Shown: piece by piece, positions 35,141-48,470 of the stretch | Layout: every line of letters starts with the position of its first letter | Position numbering within the stretch: the stretch's first letter is position 1 | DNA from: Symbiodinium sp. CCMP2592 | Lineage: Eukaryota; Sar; Dinophyceae; Suessiales; Symbiodiniaceae | Length of the DNA stretch: 64,000 nucleotides | Assembly (NCBI GenBank): GCA_905221615.1 | Contig: CAJNDT010005877.1 | Coordinates: 372,001 to 436,000 of the forward strand | Reading direction: 5' to 3' | Translations under genes and position numbers: made by a program | The notes under the pieces: generated by a model | The model's database searches: none | What the model was told of the DNA's origin: nothing | The model's input: only the letters and a program-made list of their open reading frames with translations

Positions 35141-35540
35141 GAAAGCACTGGGAGTTTCGATCAGGACGACAAGCAAAGTAAGTTGAAGGCTTCTTATAGG
35201 CAAGCTCAACCGACAGTTTTGTAGAAGAAGGGCGATCTCTCCCTCCCCTTCCACTCAGCCAGGAGGGTCAATGTGCGTTGAATTCCCGCTCGATATCCAC
35301 ACTGGGAGTTACTGGAAGGAGTGACACGTTCGAGCAAAAGAGAGAGTGAGAGAGGGACAGAGAGATGGGTAATCTTCGGGAGTCCATGCCTGAGTTAGTG
35401 TGCGCGGCAGAAACTCGGGGCACGCCACAACCCTCCACCATAGCCCTGGCGAGAGAAAGAGAGAGATGGGGAACCCAGGCAAGCAACCCCAAAGCTGAAC
35501 CTCAGGTAGAGAGTGGCGGGCTCCCTCCTTCCACACACTC

Positions 35541-35590
35541 TTTCTCTCTTTGTTTTGCTCTGGGGCATGGGAAGCAGGCAGTCCCTATCT
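35541..35590 (+). repeat. CT-hairpin module, copy 10
   Basis: TTTCTCTCTTTGTTTTGCTCTGGGGCAT is followed by GGGA (35569-35572) / TCCC (35582-35585) with a 9-nt loop. Shorter stem, same position relative to the core. Confidence 0.6.
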
Positions 35591-35699
35591 CCCGCTCGTC
35601 AGAGCGGCCCCATCCCCTGACTGTGACAGAATGGGCTCAGCTGTACTGAAACGTGTGCACTGGAAGACTTTGTGCCCCTCTTAAGCCTTCTAGGGGTCC

Positions 35700-38370
35700 T
35701 TGTCATGCTATCCGATGGTAAGCAAACCCGAACCCGTTGTCCCCAGTCTTCCTGCACTTCACTCTGAGGTCTGTGCTTTCTGCTCAGAGAAAATGTGTGC
35801 ACACCGAACTGCATTTGAACTTCAACGCAAGACAGCAAGAGGTAATGTACGTGTACGGATCACAACACGGGAGGGTGCCCGTTTGGAGGGTGCCCCTTGC
35901 TCCGTTGCTTTGCACTCTAATTACTGCAAACCAACCTGTCTTGCCTTGGCCCTGCCTGCATCCCGAACTGAAGCTTGCCACTAAACCCTAAACCTGCTGT
36001 CTCTCCACTTTGTGCCCTCGGGCGAGCTTCTGGCACTCAATTGGAAGGCTCGCGTAACCAAACTAGTTCAAGCGCTCTTCTCTGTCCAGAGTTCTGAACT
36101 GACCTTAATCCAAGCTGGCACTGCCGGGAACTCAACATCCCGCCAGTCAACATCCAGATAGCCAGCCTTCGGCCGGACTCTGATTTGTTGGGAGAGGCAA
36201 GGCAGGACCCCAGCGGCCTCAACCAATTCAGCCCATGTCCGGCCATCTCGGATCTCACCAGAGATGTCCTGACACTCGCCATGTCAAGTACTCCTTTGCA
36301 GGCGCACAGGCTCACTGCAAAGGCAACGAAGCTGTTTTCGATTCTCCGCGCCAGCGCCAGCTCTGCATGCTCTGATCACGCTAGTGGCCGCTAGTGCAGC
36401 TCTGTCAGCCAGTAGCTTGGGCAGACATTGGGATTAGCTTGGTTTGCATAGGAGCCTCTAGCGACCTTTCACACAAGGTGTTAAATTTTAATGGCTAGAC
36501 CAACGCAGAACAAGCGCATGCATGCGAAGTACGATGCACATAAAAACTTTACTAGCTGCACGACGTAACGACCGACCTGACCTTCCATGCCCGGCCAATG
36601 TAGCCAGGCTGATCCAAGCGGCACTAGGATGGCTCCCTCTCAGCGGATCGGGCTACGCGAATTATCATTACAGGACCTTGGCGGCCGATCGCGAAGCACA
36701 GTCTACATTCACGATCACCGTTATGCTGAGCGTCCTGCAGTGTCTGCTTGTGCTCGGAACCTTAGTACAGAAAGAGACAACCGCGAGACCCATGCGAATC
36801 TGGCCCAGCAGGCGCTAGTGAGCAAACACCAGAAAGTCCCCGCCCACAAAGCCTGACGCTCGTCCGCCTGCGCCCTCTGTCTATGCCTGCAACACCCTCG
36901 AAGGATGCTCCGGAAGCCCCGCAGCGGCAGCGAAGTCAGAATTCGGAGCGGTCTCTACAAGCAACTTGCTTGCAAGCATTACAAGGACTGCGGATGAGCA
37001 AAAAGTGCTTTGGAGTCAAGTCATGAAGAGACAAGTGGCCAGCTTCATGATCAACTAAAGCACGATCTGAACAAGCAATGCAACTTTAGCAATCACATTC
37101 CGGCTCCAGGTCATGCCAAGCTCATTAAGTCCAAACCCCAGCCAACTTTTTGGGGTAGCAAGCATGTAGAGCTTGCAAATGGCATCTCGTAACTTGTCGA
37201 CTCAGGACTCTCAATATCAAAACTTCAACTTGGAGGCTCTCGCGGTGCAGAGATGCCGAGGTCCGCACTTCTTGCAGTCCCGTTCGAATGGAGAGGACCT
37301 GTGAAGTGAGAGAACATAGGACTCAGCTCCGCGGCTCTGCTCTGACGCAGGCCTTGCCAAGTCGCTGCTGCTCAAGGGCGACCGCCTGGGCTAGCTTGGA
37401 GGAACATCGTACGCGACGGGACGGTGTCAGGCAGCTGCCACAGCTGTCGCTTGCGGAATTGCCTCAGTGACCGTCCGCATTTCTCCGGTACACATGATTA
37501 CCGGACGCTTGAGAGGTGGACATAGCCAAGAGCGTTCAGTTCGAGCACGTCTGATGCGGGCTTCTCCTTGTGCAGATGCTAGCTTCGCATCGCTGATCTT
37601 GCTAGCATCAGCTGCACTGCACACTTGAAGGCCTGCGATCCAGCCAGCATCAGTTTCGCCACCCGCACATAGTAGGCTGCGCCTGTCATCGACTTGGGCA
37701 TCTTGGACGTTGCTACGGTCAGGACGGTCAGGACTCAGATCAGCCCATATCATGTCCGTTCGAACGCGAGGCTTTGCGAGGAAAAGCGCAACTTCCACGA
37801 ACACCTGTACGTACAGGCTGCTTGCATCAGATTTTCCGTTCCATAAGATTTAGGCCAAAATCTCATCTATTGGCACTATACACTTATAGATTATGGAAGT
37901 GCTGTTGAAGGAAGATCATGCAAGCTGCTCGGATGCCAGCTACTGACAACCCAAGTACTCAACGGACGCTCAAACTGACATGATGTCGTGCAATCTTTTG
38001 GACCGATACTTCTGCATCTGCAGCTGTGACTACGAAGTTGACATCATGGCATTGCTATGTCTCCGAGTGCGATGGTTGTGGCGGGTTGAGCAATGGAGTG
38101 CATTTACTGGTACTTGTATTGGCAGATCCATTTATACGTTGAGAGACACATATTCTATTGCCCTACCTCCACGGATTATGCGCGGTTTCCATGCCCTTAT
38201 TTTGCGGCGTCAGTGTCATTCCCACATACGGGCAACTACCAATGCTGGCTGCCGCTCACGACTACCATCAGTTACTTCTAGATTGCTGCTGCTGCTGCTA
38301 CTCTTACCACGCGACAGGAACCAGGATTGCTTGTAAACCTCGTGCCAATCAATAGTCCCGGTACTGATAC
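35700..38370. other. No gene supported
   Basis: Short competing frames on both strands, no recognisable domain. A CTAAACCCTAAACC telomere-like patch lies at 35982-35995. Confidence 0.55.
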
Positions 38371-38375
38371 TTACA

Positions 38376-38412
38376 AGCACTGCGACTGCTACTGCTACTG
38401 CTACTTCTACCG

Positions 38413-38446
<34 letters not shown>

Positions 38447-38982
38447 AACTACTACTAATACTAATACTACTACTAATACTAATACTCATACTAATACTAA
38501 TACTAGTACAGCAACTACTGTGCGGCACTATGGGCCCGCTCCGCAAAACCGGAAGTTGCCATTGGGCTGTTGCTATGAGCGCTGTGCATGCCGGCATGCT
38601 TTGCCCATTTGCGCAAGTCAGAACTTACTACCAGTACTACCTACTACCTCTACTACCCGACTACTACCACCACCGCCACCACCACCACTACCACTACCAC
38701 TACCACTACCACTACCACTACCACTACGACTACCACTACGACTACCACTGCTACTGCTACTGCTACTGCTACTGCTACTGCTACTGCTACTGCTACTGCT
38801 ACTGGTACTGGTACTGGTACTGCTACTGCTGCTACTGCTACTGCTACTGCTACTGCTACTGCTACTGCTACTGCTACTGCTACTGCTACTGCTCCTGCTG
38901 CTGCTACTGCTACTGCTACTGCTACTACTGCTGCTACTGCTACTGCTACATGCTGCCACTACTAGTACTACTACTACTACTC

Positions 38983-39017
<35 letters not shown>

Positions 39018-39095
39018 GCTACTACTACTGCTACTGCTACTGCTACTACTACTACTACCACTGCTGCTACTGTTAGTGCTACTACTACCACCACC
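38376..39095. repeat. TAC/TGC microsatellite block
   Basis: TACTGC, TAC and TAATAC units occur at 38376-38510; after about 120 bp of unique sequence a long TAC/CAC/TGC array runs from about 38630 to 39095. Open frames of Tyr/Cys, Leu or Thr are artefacts. Confidence 0.96.
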
Positions 39096-39127
39096 ACGTG
39101 ACGACGACCCCCAATGCACATGCAACA

Positions 39128-39380
39128 CGACGGACACCGCTATCATCACCATCATCAGCAGCAGCATCCTCGTCATCATCTTCATCAAAATCATGAGCTA
39201 CATCAGAAGCTCAAACATCATCGTCATCGTTGTCGTTGTCGTCAGCGCTGTTGCATATCAGTCTTGTTTGAGCGAGCCCGTGCCATCACCATCACCATCA
39301 GCATCATCATCGTCATAATCATCCTCATACCTCATCATCATCGCCGGCATGGCCAAAGCCATCTTCATCATCATGCGACG
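39128..39380. repeat. ATC/CAT-rich low-complexity stretch
   Basis: Degenerate CATCAT, CGTCAT and GTTGTC triplets fill this stretch. The His-rich plus-strand frame over it is not credible as a gene. Confidence 0.85.
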
Positions 39381-39928
39381 ACGTTCATGCTGGGCCCCTG
39401 GCTGTTTTTCTGGGACAACTTCATTACCATCTTGGACTCATCAATCGGATCCAGCCTGAAGCATCGCGAAAACTTCAAGCAGACTGCCAGGGCTGTCGAC
39501 CAATTTCGCCACATGGCGTGTGGTTGAGGGAACCAGTCCGGCCCGGCGCCTCGGCTGCAGGCTCACGCGGGATCAGCAAGTCCCGTGAGCATGAGCCCTG
39601 AAGCAACAATCCATTACACGATTCGCAATGAGATAGACGTTCTGAGGCTCATGCCAGGTCGTTCACCTAAGTGAAAGGTCAACAAGTGTGAACAGCAAAG
39701 GCTGGCCGAGGGTTCCAGAAGCTCCAGCATCGGAGCCGAGATTGAGGACTTAGTCGAACACAACTGACAGGGCCATCAAATCAAAAAACAGATCAACAAG
39801 AACGACACAATACAAGGATCTACAAACTTGAAAGGATAACCCGAATGGTAGTCCTCTCGAACCACGGCTATCAGGGGATATTCCTCCAGCTCTACTTACC
39901 ATGCCTGGTAAACACATAATGAAAAGCG

Positions 39929-40895
<967 letters not shown>

Positions 40896-41081
40896 GTCTC
40901 ATTTGCGTACTGATCCTTTTCTGTTGTTTCTGACCTGCCCCACAACACCGGACCCAGTCCTCATCCCCACGCAATACATCGACAAAGACCTCGCGATTCG
41001 AATTCTTCACCTACACGGTGCCACGCGTTACCCGTTATGTAACGAAGATCGACCATTGGACGGTGAGGGCATGCAAACTTT

Positions 41082-41953
41082 CTACTTGTGGACTCGCTGG
41101 CAGCGGTCGTGGTGGGTTTTGTAGCGTCTGTGGCAAAGTCCAGCATTGACACAGAGCCGCTGCTCAAGGCTCAGGGCTCGGGTAATGGCCTGAAGAGTCT
41201 CCTCGTCTCTGGGCAAAGGAACATCCCTTCCGAACCTCAGAAACACGAGGCTTGGATGCCTGTCACTGCGCTTGGCTCAGAATCGTGACAGAGGACACAG
41301 GAGAGAGGACTCAGGGCTCCGAGCTCACCTTTCACGTAGACTTTGAGAAACTCCGGGAAGGTGACGGCATGGCTGCCTCGGACAAACCCCGAAACGATAC
41401 TCAAAGCGCTCATGAGCAAGTCAGAAGCGTAGCTGTACTAGTAAACGTAAACGTCGAAGGCATACTCTACTGCTGGCTCGGAGGAAGACCATCGACGTCA
41501 AGCGTAGTGAACTGCTCAGACAGCTCCTGCATCCAGCTCCACGATGAGCCCACCGAGAAAACCACGATAAGCAATTGGCAGTCGGTCCTGTTCAGACATC
41601 GGCTGTCCAAGCTTGGCATTCATCTCCTCGTAAAGTAGCATGAACGGGTATGCAAGATTATGCTAGAGTCCGAGCGCGAGAAAGACTGTCGCTGGATGAT
41701 GTACCGTGGCCCACAGCTCCTTTACCTCCTGGTAGGTGACCTTGCCATTGCCATCAATGTCCAGCAGATCGAAAGCTTCCTTTTGCTCGAGAACCTTGAG
41801 CTGCCAACATCGAAGAAGGGAGGGGAGAGGCACAGAGGCACAGTTGCAGGGCGCACTTGGTCTTTGCTCAGCTCGTATCTGGTCATGTAGGCCTCCAGCA
41901 GAGTCAAAAGCATTACACACCTCTTTAAAGTGCTCCAAAGCCGCCCCCATGGC
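41082..41953 (-). CDS. EF-hand protein, five-exon partial model
   Basis: Five minus-strand exons fit together in phase: 41953-41921, 41800-41726, 41526-41471, 41408-41329 and 41206-41082, the last ending in TAG. Introns are 120, 199, 62 and 122 nt, with donors GTGTGT, GTAAAG, GTAGAG and GTGAGC and AG acceptors. Exon 2 carries a textbook EF-hand: 'EAFDLLDIDGNGKVTYQE', with loop residues D-x-D-x-N-x-K and a final Glu. Exons 3-4 resemble a second, degenerate hand ('FTTLDVDG', then 'AVTFPEFLKVY') in which the loop lacks most ligands. EF-hands bind Ca2+ and change shape; the role of the full protein is unknown. The 5' end lies further right. The first exon is the least certain, being only 33 nt. 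Confidence 0.7.
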
Positions 41954-41999
41954 CTCCAGCAGACCAGGTGAAAGTAGACCAGGTGTAAGGACACCCTGG

Positions 42000-44900
42000 G
42001 ACACACAAACGATTGGGGGTTTGCCTCGCACGGTGCAAGTCACGTCTGTACCTTGACAGCAGCCATGGCAGGTGTTTAACGCATTCTGCGGCTTCTACAA
42101 GGCCAAAGCAATAGAATGTCACTGAAAGCATGCAGGGCCGGACACCCCATGCAAGGGTTGAGAGCCCCAGTGTGGAGAAATCTGGGAGAAGTCTGCTCCA
42201 TCTTCGGCCTACGCCTCTCTGTCTCTGAGACTTTGCAACGCCAGTCAGCCGCTACTTCACCTTCTGCCTAAAAGTGCTCTGAGACTAGGCAGCATTGCAC
42301 CATGATGCACCATGTACCTGTCTTGAACCTCTGCAGCCGCTTCGAACGAAAATCTTTAAAAACCGCAGCAGAGATGTGGAAGGCTTAGAGTCGTAGAACA
42401 CGGCTGCGCCATGTCCTCCACATCTAGGAAGCTGTAGACAAGAGGGCCTGCACTCCCCATGCAAACATACTGCCATCGAAGGCAAGAGCGGCAAGCCTTC
42501 CAGCTTCTCCGCATACGTCCGGATCCTTCGCGCAGTTCCCACTTTCACAAGGCCAAGACAGGTACGAGAACGCTGTGCGGCCTTTCCACGTCGCTGGTAT
42601 CACAGAGAGACCAGGCTGTCCTTAAGTCGTCTCCAGTGAAGCTCCAAAGTTCAAGGATTCCTCTGGCAGCCGACCGGCCGCATCTTACAGCCCCGTTCTG
42701 AGCTTGATCGAGCGGCCGCAGTACCGTTCCACAATCCATGGCCCTGAGGATTTTACCTAATCGGCATTCAAACCCCAAAATCAGGCAGGGATGCAGGGAT
42801 GCAGGGATCCAGGGATCCTCCCAACGCTCACGGGAAAAGGTGGAGCTCTTTGGGAGCTGAGAACCGAAAATCGAACCTCACTAGCGCAGGTAAAGGAAAA
42901 CTTTGTCCTGTCAAGAGCGCCCACGGTCGCCAGAAATGCTGCGCTAAGCTAGAGAACCTACATTTGGCTGGAAAGTAAAACAAATCTTGGCCGCTGGTTC
43001 GAACTAAAGTCTGATGTCTTGGCGTGCTGGTGTATTTTATACAAGCCCCAAGATTCAAGATATCACTGCACAGCATGCGACGAGATATTTGATGAAGGAA
43101 CTAGTAACTAGCACTGGGACTCGCACTTCAAATGAAGCTCCACCGAGCGAAAGGTAAGTTTGCACCAGTACTCGAGTTCGCGCACCTCGCAGAGGCGTTA
43201 CAATTGTGAACTCCCATGCCTTGTGACACTTTTCACCCTGCGACATCTTGCGCTCAAGTGATCTCAAATGTACTCCGCACATCCACCTTGTCAGTGTCCG
43301 AGAGCCTGACAAGAGGCAGACGCCCGAATGGCCAACAACCCAATAGATTGGATTCCCAGGCACTCTGTGGCTGTCAGGCTTCGGGACGACGTCGTGATAA
43401 ACCTGACTACGTACAAGCAAGGCTAATGCAAATTCTTGGAAAGCCCCTTTCGGTTGTGCGGGTTAGCCTTCTGCAGGCTCACGCCTGGTAACCTCCCGGT
43501 GAGCTCGGCGGCATTGCTCTACATTTTGCCCGTGGGCTCACAATCTGGGCTGGCACGATGGTATTCGCCCCTCTTGACACTTGATGCAACTGCTGACCTG
43601 GTATGGTACATGCGCCCAGTTGACGCACGGCTGCATGCTCTGGTACATGGACGTGATTCGGCAAATACAGCTTCCAATGTGGAGAGGGAGCAATCATGAA
43701 ACAAAAGCAAAGTCGGCTTCGATGCAACAGCATGCCTGTGCCTGACACCTGACACTCTCTTTTCTCAGTCACAACCATCCAACGAGAACGCCGCCGGTCC
43801 TCGGTCCTGAGCAGTTTGGGGAGCATCTTGAAGCTTGATGAAATTGCTGTGTCATTCTTGGGACACATGCCAAGTGTCCATGTGCTATGACTAGCGATGC
43901 CCACGCGGACATGAGGTAGTGGACAGGGGGAGAAGGGAAGAATGGGAGGAGGGGGAGGATGGAGACAGGCAGAGGGGGAGGGGGAGGAGGCAGAGCGGGA
44001 GGGGACCAAGTTGTTGATTGCTTACCGACCGAAGTCTTCTGTTTCGTTGGGTCGTTCTCGTCCATTTGTGCTCTAACGACGAGACAAAACTCCCAACTTC
44101 CAGCTAAACTGGAATGCTCGGTCCGGCTCACGGCCCTACACTGGTTGATTGGGTTGCGGTTGCTCAGCGCTCGTGACACCTCGATCTTTGAGAGTTTAGG
44201 CTTGGCCACCGTAGGGTATTCAGCGTTTGCCTCATCCAGCCTTGTTAGTGTTAGTGTGGTGAGTCGGCAACTCATCATCTCTTTGAGGGACTCACAATGA
44301 CTCACAACAGGAGCTGAGTTGGGTTCCGCTGTACAATGTGGTGAGTCCGGGTCGCGAATTCGCTTCTCCTGTCCCTCTGCGGTATGCAACCCGAGCTTCT
44401 GTGGCAATTGATCGACTGGGATATGTCAGAACAAGCAAGTGCAGGATGGAATCACAGGAAGGTCAAAGCTCATTGACATTACATCCCATGCCATCTACAC
44501 TCAAGCTTTACAGTGTCACAGGGCAAACTGAACAAAGCACATCGCTACCATCCGACCCATGTTCTACTTGCAGGAACAACCCACTGAATTCGGATGATAC
44601 CCACAGACATGTCGCCGAGTTTCATCAGGAACATCGTCTTCATCCGTTTCCTGGGAAGCAGTGCAAAGTAGGAATCTGGCGTTCACGTATAGCAGGTCAA
44701 GGCCAGACATGCCTCATGATCCAGCGGGCCAGGGCATCTTGCAGGCGGCATTGGCCTGCTCCGCACCATCATTGCCAAGACATGCAAGACTCCGGCTCTC
44801 AGGACGAGCTGCACTGATAATTGCTGTGAGTGTGAGCACAGAGTATGTATGCACGATTCTGCATCGCGCCACAGCGGGAGCGGCGTTTTCGGGTAACGTT

Positions 44901-45200
44901 TTTCGTGCGCCCGTGCGGCTTCAGTACTCAATACCATTTTCCCTGAACCTTCGAACCCCATCATGTGCGCAAGTGTTTGGGAAGCAAGGACCAACTATAC
45001 CAGCCTCGACCCCAAACAACAACTGAGAAGTAGCGATAGCAGCCGTGCAATTGTCGTGCAGATTTTGGCTCGGTTTCGCCTAGAAGTTAGGTGGAAAGCA
45101 TGGGGGGGTGGGAATTATGTTGCTTGTCGGCTCTTTTGGTCATCTTGCGATGGTCAAAACACGAAAGCTCCTTTTGTGGTTCAGCTGCGTCAGCTCTCCC
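42000..45200. other. Probable upstream introns and exons of minus-strand gene; no firm model
   Basis: Several minus-strand stretches look exon-like (for example near 42440-42530, 43790-43860 and 43590-43680), but phases could not be joined. A purine-rich run at 43921-44008 is a long pyrimidine tract on the minus strand directly upstream of one candidate exon, as a splice acceptor region would be. Confidence 0.4.
43921..44008. repeat. G-rich purine tract
   Basis: GGGGGAGAAGGGAAG, GGAGGAGGGGGAGG and similar blocks follow each other, giving several runs of three or more G within short distance. This satisfies the usual G-quadruplex pattern on the plus strand. Confidence 0.8.
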
Positions 45201-45225
45201 CTTCTAGCCTATGGCCCGGCACCGC

Positions 45226-45680
45226 AGATTCCGGCGCAGAATGCAGTTTTGACATGGTGATATATTCGCTGACGCAGTTCATGAGTAGCATCTGTGGATA
45301 CAATTGCCAAGCAATGACCTCTCCGGCGCCGCATGCTCAAGCGCCGGAGCGGACCATTAGCTGACAAGGTAAAGAAACGAACAGTGTTCCGACTTGAGGA
45401 AACATTCCCCAGTTCATTAACGCGTACGACAAACCGACACCTCCAGAGCGTCCGGCGCCGGAGTCTGCGGTGCCGGAGGGTGGCTTTCTTGGATTGATTT
45501 TTTTGGCTCGGCAGTGCTTCGTGTGGATACCCTTACAAAGCCCCGTAGGCCGCGGCAGCGCAGGCTCTGGCGCAGGTAGAGGGAGGACAGTATTGACCCG
45601 GCGTTTTGACGTGGGGACATATTGGCTGCTGCGTTACAAGAAGTGCTGAGTAGCGTCTGTGGGTACAGTTGCCAAGGAAT
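45226..45680. repeat. Diverged direct repeat of ~90-120 bp
   Basis: The segment 45226-45316 recurs at about 45557-45680. Shared text includes GCAG...TTTTGAC.TGG.GA.ATATT, GAGTAGC.TCTGTGG.TAC and TTGCCAAG.AATG. Both copies lie next to GCGCCGGAG palindromic words. Confidence 0.75.
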
Positions 45681-46139
45681 GTTCCCCTGTCCCTCGCCGC
45701 AGGCTCCGTTGAATGAAGCTGCGACAGCACGCTACAGCTCGTTGAGTACAGTATAGTTGTCCAAACGTTTTGATGTCCAGAAGCTCTCATTTGACACATC
45801 AAGCATTGCAACTTACACACGTAGCCATTCTCGCCCCCAATAAGCAAGACTTGGAGCAAGCCAGGACAGAAGCAACAAAATCATCGCGGTTGATAAAAAA
45901 TGGCTCAACAACCCCTCAATAAACAAGACTTGAACAAAAACCAGAGAAGTCGCAGAGACGCAATGGCGGAAACGCCTGCAGCTCCGATCATGCTGAGCCG
46001 GCACTTGTTTAGCGAAGGTTTTGCATCATGAACCCGTGCACCGCGCGACACACATCGGTCCACCGAACTTCGATCGATCGACATCACGGCAAGCAAAATT
46101 TGTTCATTTCACACAGGGATACAAGTATGAATCCATGGG

Positions 46140-48470
46140 AGACAAAATCGGAATCCATGGGTCGACGGGCGTTAAAACGTCCAGGGTGTGGGAAACAAGT
46201 GGGAGACAAATGAATATGACGAACCCAGGGTCCAAGACGAGCGTTAGAGCATCCAGAATGTGGGAGACAAATGGGAGACACGTGGGGGACAAATGAATAC
46301 GACGTGTAGAACCAAGGGTCCTGACGGGCGTTAGAGCATCCAGAATGCGGGAGACAAATGGGAGACAAGTGGGAGACCAATGAGTATGACGAATAGAGAA
46401 CCAAGCGTCCCAGACGAGCGTTAGAGCATCCAGAATGTGGGAGACAAGAGGAGACAAGTGGGAGACAAATGAATATGACGAACCCAGGGTCCAAGACGAG
46501 CGTTAGAGCATCCAGAAAGAGAGAGCATCCAGAATGCGGGAGACAAATGGGAGACAAGTGGGAGACCAATGAGTATGACGAATGACGAACCCAGGGTCCA
46601 AGACGAGCGTTAGAGCATCCAGAATGTGGGAGACAAATGGGAGACACGTGGGGGACAAATGAATACGACGTGTAGAACCAAGGGTCCTGACGGGCGTTAG
46701 AGCATCCAGAATGCGGGAGACAAATGGGAGACAAGTGGGAGACCAATGAGTATGACGAATAGAGAACCAAGCGTCCCAGACGAGCGTTAGAGCATCCAGA
46801 ATGTGGGAGACAAAGAGGAGACAAGTGGGAGACAAATGAATATGACGAACCCAGGGTCCAAGACGAGCGTTAGAGCATCCAGAATGTGGGAGACAAATGG
46901 GAGACACGTGGGGGACAAATGAATACGACGTGTAGAACCAAGGGTCCTGACGGGCGTTAGAGCATCCAGAATGCGGGAGACAAATGGGAGACAAGTGGGA
47001 GACCAATGAGTATGACGAATAGAGAACCAAGCGTCCCAGACGAGCGTTAGAGCATCCAGAATGTGGGAGACAAAGAGGAGACAAGTGGGAGACAAATGAA
47101 TATGACGAACCCAGGGTCCAAGACGAGCGTTAGAGCATCCAGAATGTGGGAGACAAATGGGAGACACGTGGGGGACAAATGAATACGACGTGTAGAACCA
47201 AGGGTCCTGACGGGCGTTAGAGCATCCAGAATGTGGGAGACAAATGGGAGACACGTGGGGGACAAATGAATACGACGTGTAGAACCAAGGGTCCTGACGG
47301 GCGTTTGAGCATCCAGAATGCGGGAGACAAATGGGAGACAAGTGGGAGACCAATGAGTATGACGAATAGAGAACCAAGCGTCCCAGACGAGCGTTAGAGC
47401 ATCCAGAATGTGGGAGACAAAGAGGAGACAAGTGGGAGACAAATGAATATGACGAACCCAGGGTCCAAGACGAGCGTTAGAGCATCCAGAATGTGGGAGA
47501 CAAATGGGAGACACGTGGGGGACAAATGAATACGACGTGTAGAACCAAGGGTCCTGACGGGCGTTAGAGCATCCAGAATGCGGGAGACAAATGGGAGACA
47601 AGTGGGAGACCAATGAGTATGACGAATAGAGAACCAAGCGTCCCAGACGAGCGTTAGAGCATCCAGAATGTGGGAGACACAGAGGAGACAAGTGGGAGAC
47701 AAATGAATATGACGAACCCAGGGTCCAAGACGAGCGTTAGAGCATCCAGAATGTGGGAGACAAATGGGAGACACGTGGGGGACAAATGAATACGACGTGT
47801 AGAACCAAGGGTCCTGACGGGCGTTAGAGCATCCAGAATGCGGGAGACAAATGGGAGACAAGTGGGAGACCAATGAGTATGACGAATAGAGAACCAAGCG
47901 TCCCAGACGAGCGTTAGAGCATCCAGAATGTGGCAGACAAAGAGGAGACAAGTGGGAGACAAATGAATATGACGAACCCAGGGTCCAAGACGAGCGTTAG
48001 AGCATCCAGAATGTGGGAGACAAATGGGAGACACGTGGGGGACAAATGAATACGACGTGTAGAATCAAGGGTCCCAAACGGGCGTTAGAGCATCCAGAAT
48101 GCGGGAGACAAATGGGAGACAAGTGGGAGACCAATGAGTATGGCGAATAGAGAACCAAGCGTCCCAGACGAGCGTTAGAGCATCCAGAATGTGGGAGACA
48201 AATGGGAGACAAGTCGGAGACAAATGAGTAGTAGTGGCTTGTAAAGTAGTGCCATAAGCAATCCAAATGAGCGTTAGAACCCCTCAGCTCAAGCTGTTCG
48301 GGGAATCAGTGTGACGTGTAGAACCAAGGGTCCCAGACGGGCGTTAGAGCATCCAGGGTGTGGGAGACAAGTGGGAGACAAATGAATATGACGAGTAGAA
48401 CCAAAGGTCACAGATGGGGGTTAGAGCATCCTGAATGTGGGAGACAAGTGGGAGACAAATGAGTAGCGAT
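46140..48470. repeat. Satellite: 260-bp higher-order repeat of three ~87-bp monomers
   Basis: The monomer carries GCGTTAGAGCATCCAGAATG, then (T/C)GGGAGACAAATGGGAGACA and a GTATGACGA or ATACGACGTG block. Three monomer types alternate. Equivalent points occur at 46824, 47084, 47431, 47691 and 47951, giving spacings of 260, 347, 260 and 260 bp; the 347 step is one extra 87-bp monomer. The right end (48240-48470) is degenerate. Minus-strand frames across it are repeat artefacts. Confidence 0.95.

Larger units (their letters stand above)
28900..35700. other. Block of CT-hairpin modules around a long ORF
   Basis: This block holds most CT-hairpin modules, all in plus orientation, a recurrent TCCCCC(G) word on the plus strand, the 870-codon minus-strand ORF and the spliced-leader relic. 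The block at 15.7-17.4 kb shares the modules and the TCCCCC word but lacks the ORF. The shared composition suggests the whole is one repeated or mobile unit. Confidence 0.55.

Noticed and set aside
38530..39318. Tyr/Cys- and His-rich frames at 38.5-39.5 kb
   Set aside because: They are produced by TAC/TGC and CAT/ATC triplet repeats.
46084..48266. Series of minus-strand frames sharing 'LPHSGCSNARLG' motifs, looking like a repeat protein family
   Set aside because: They are translations of the 260-bp satellite. The unit length is not a multiple of three, so the frame changes in every unit and each ORF ends.
46140..48470. Regular spaced repeats resembling a CRISPR array
   Set aside because: The ~87-bp monomers are contiguous with no unique spacers, and the genome is eukaryotic.
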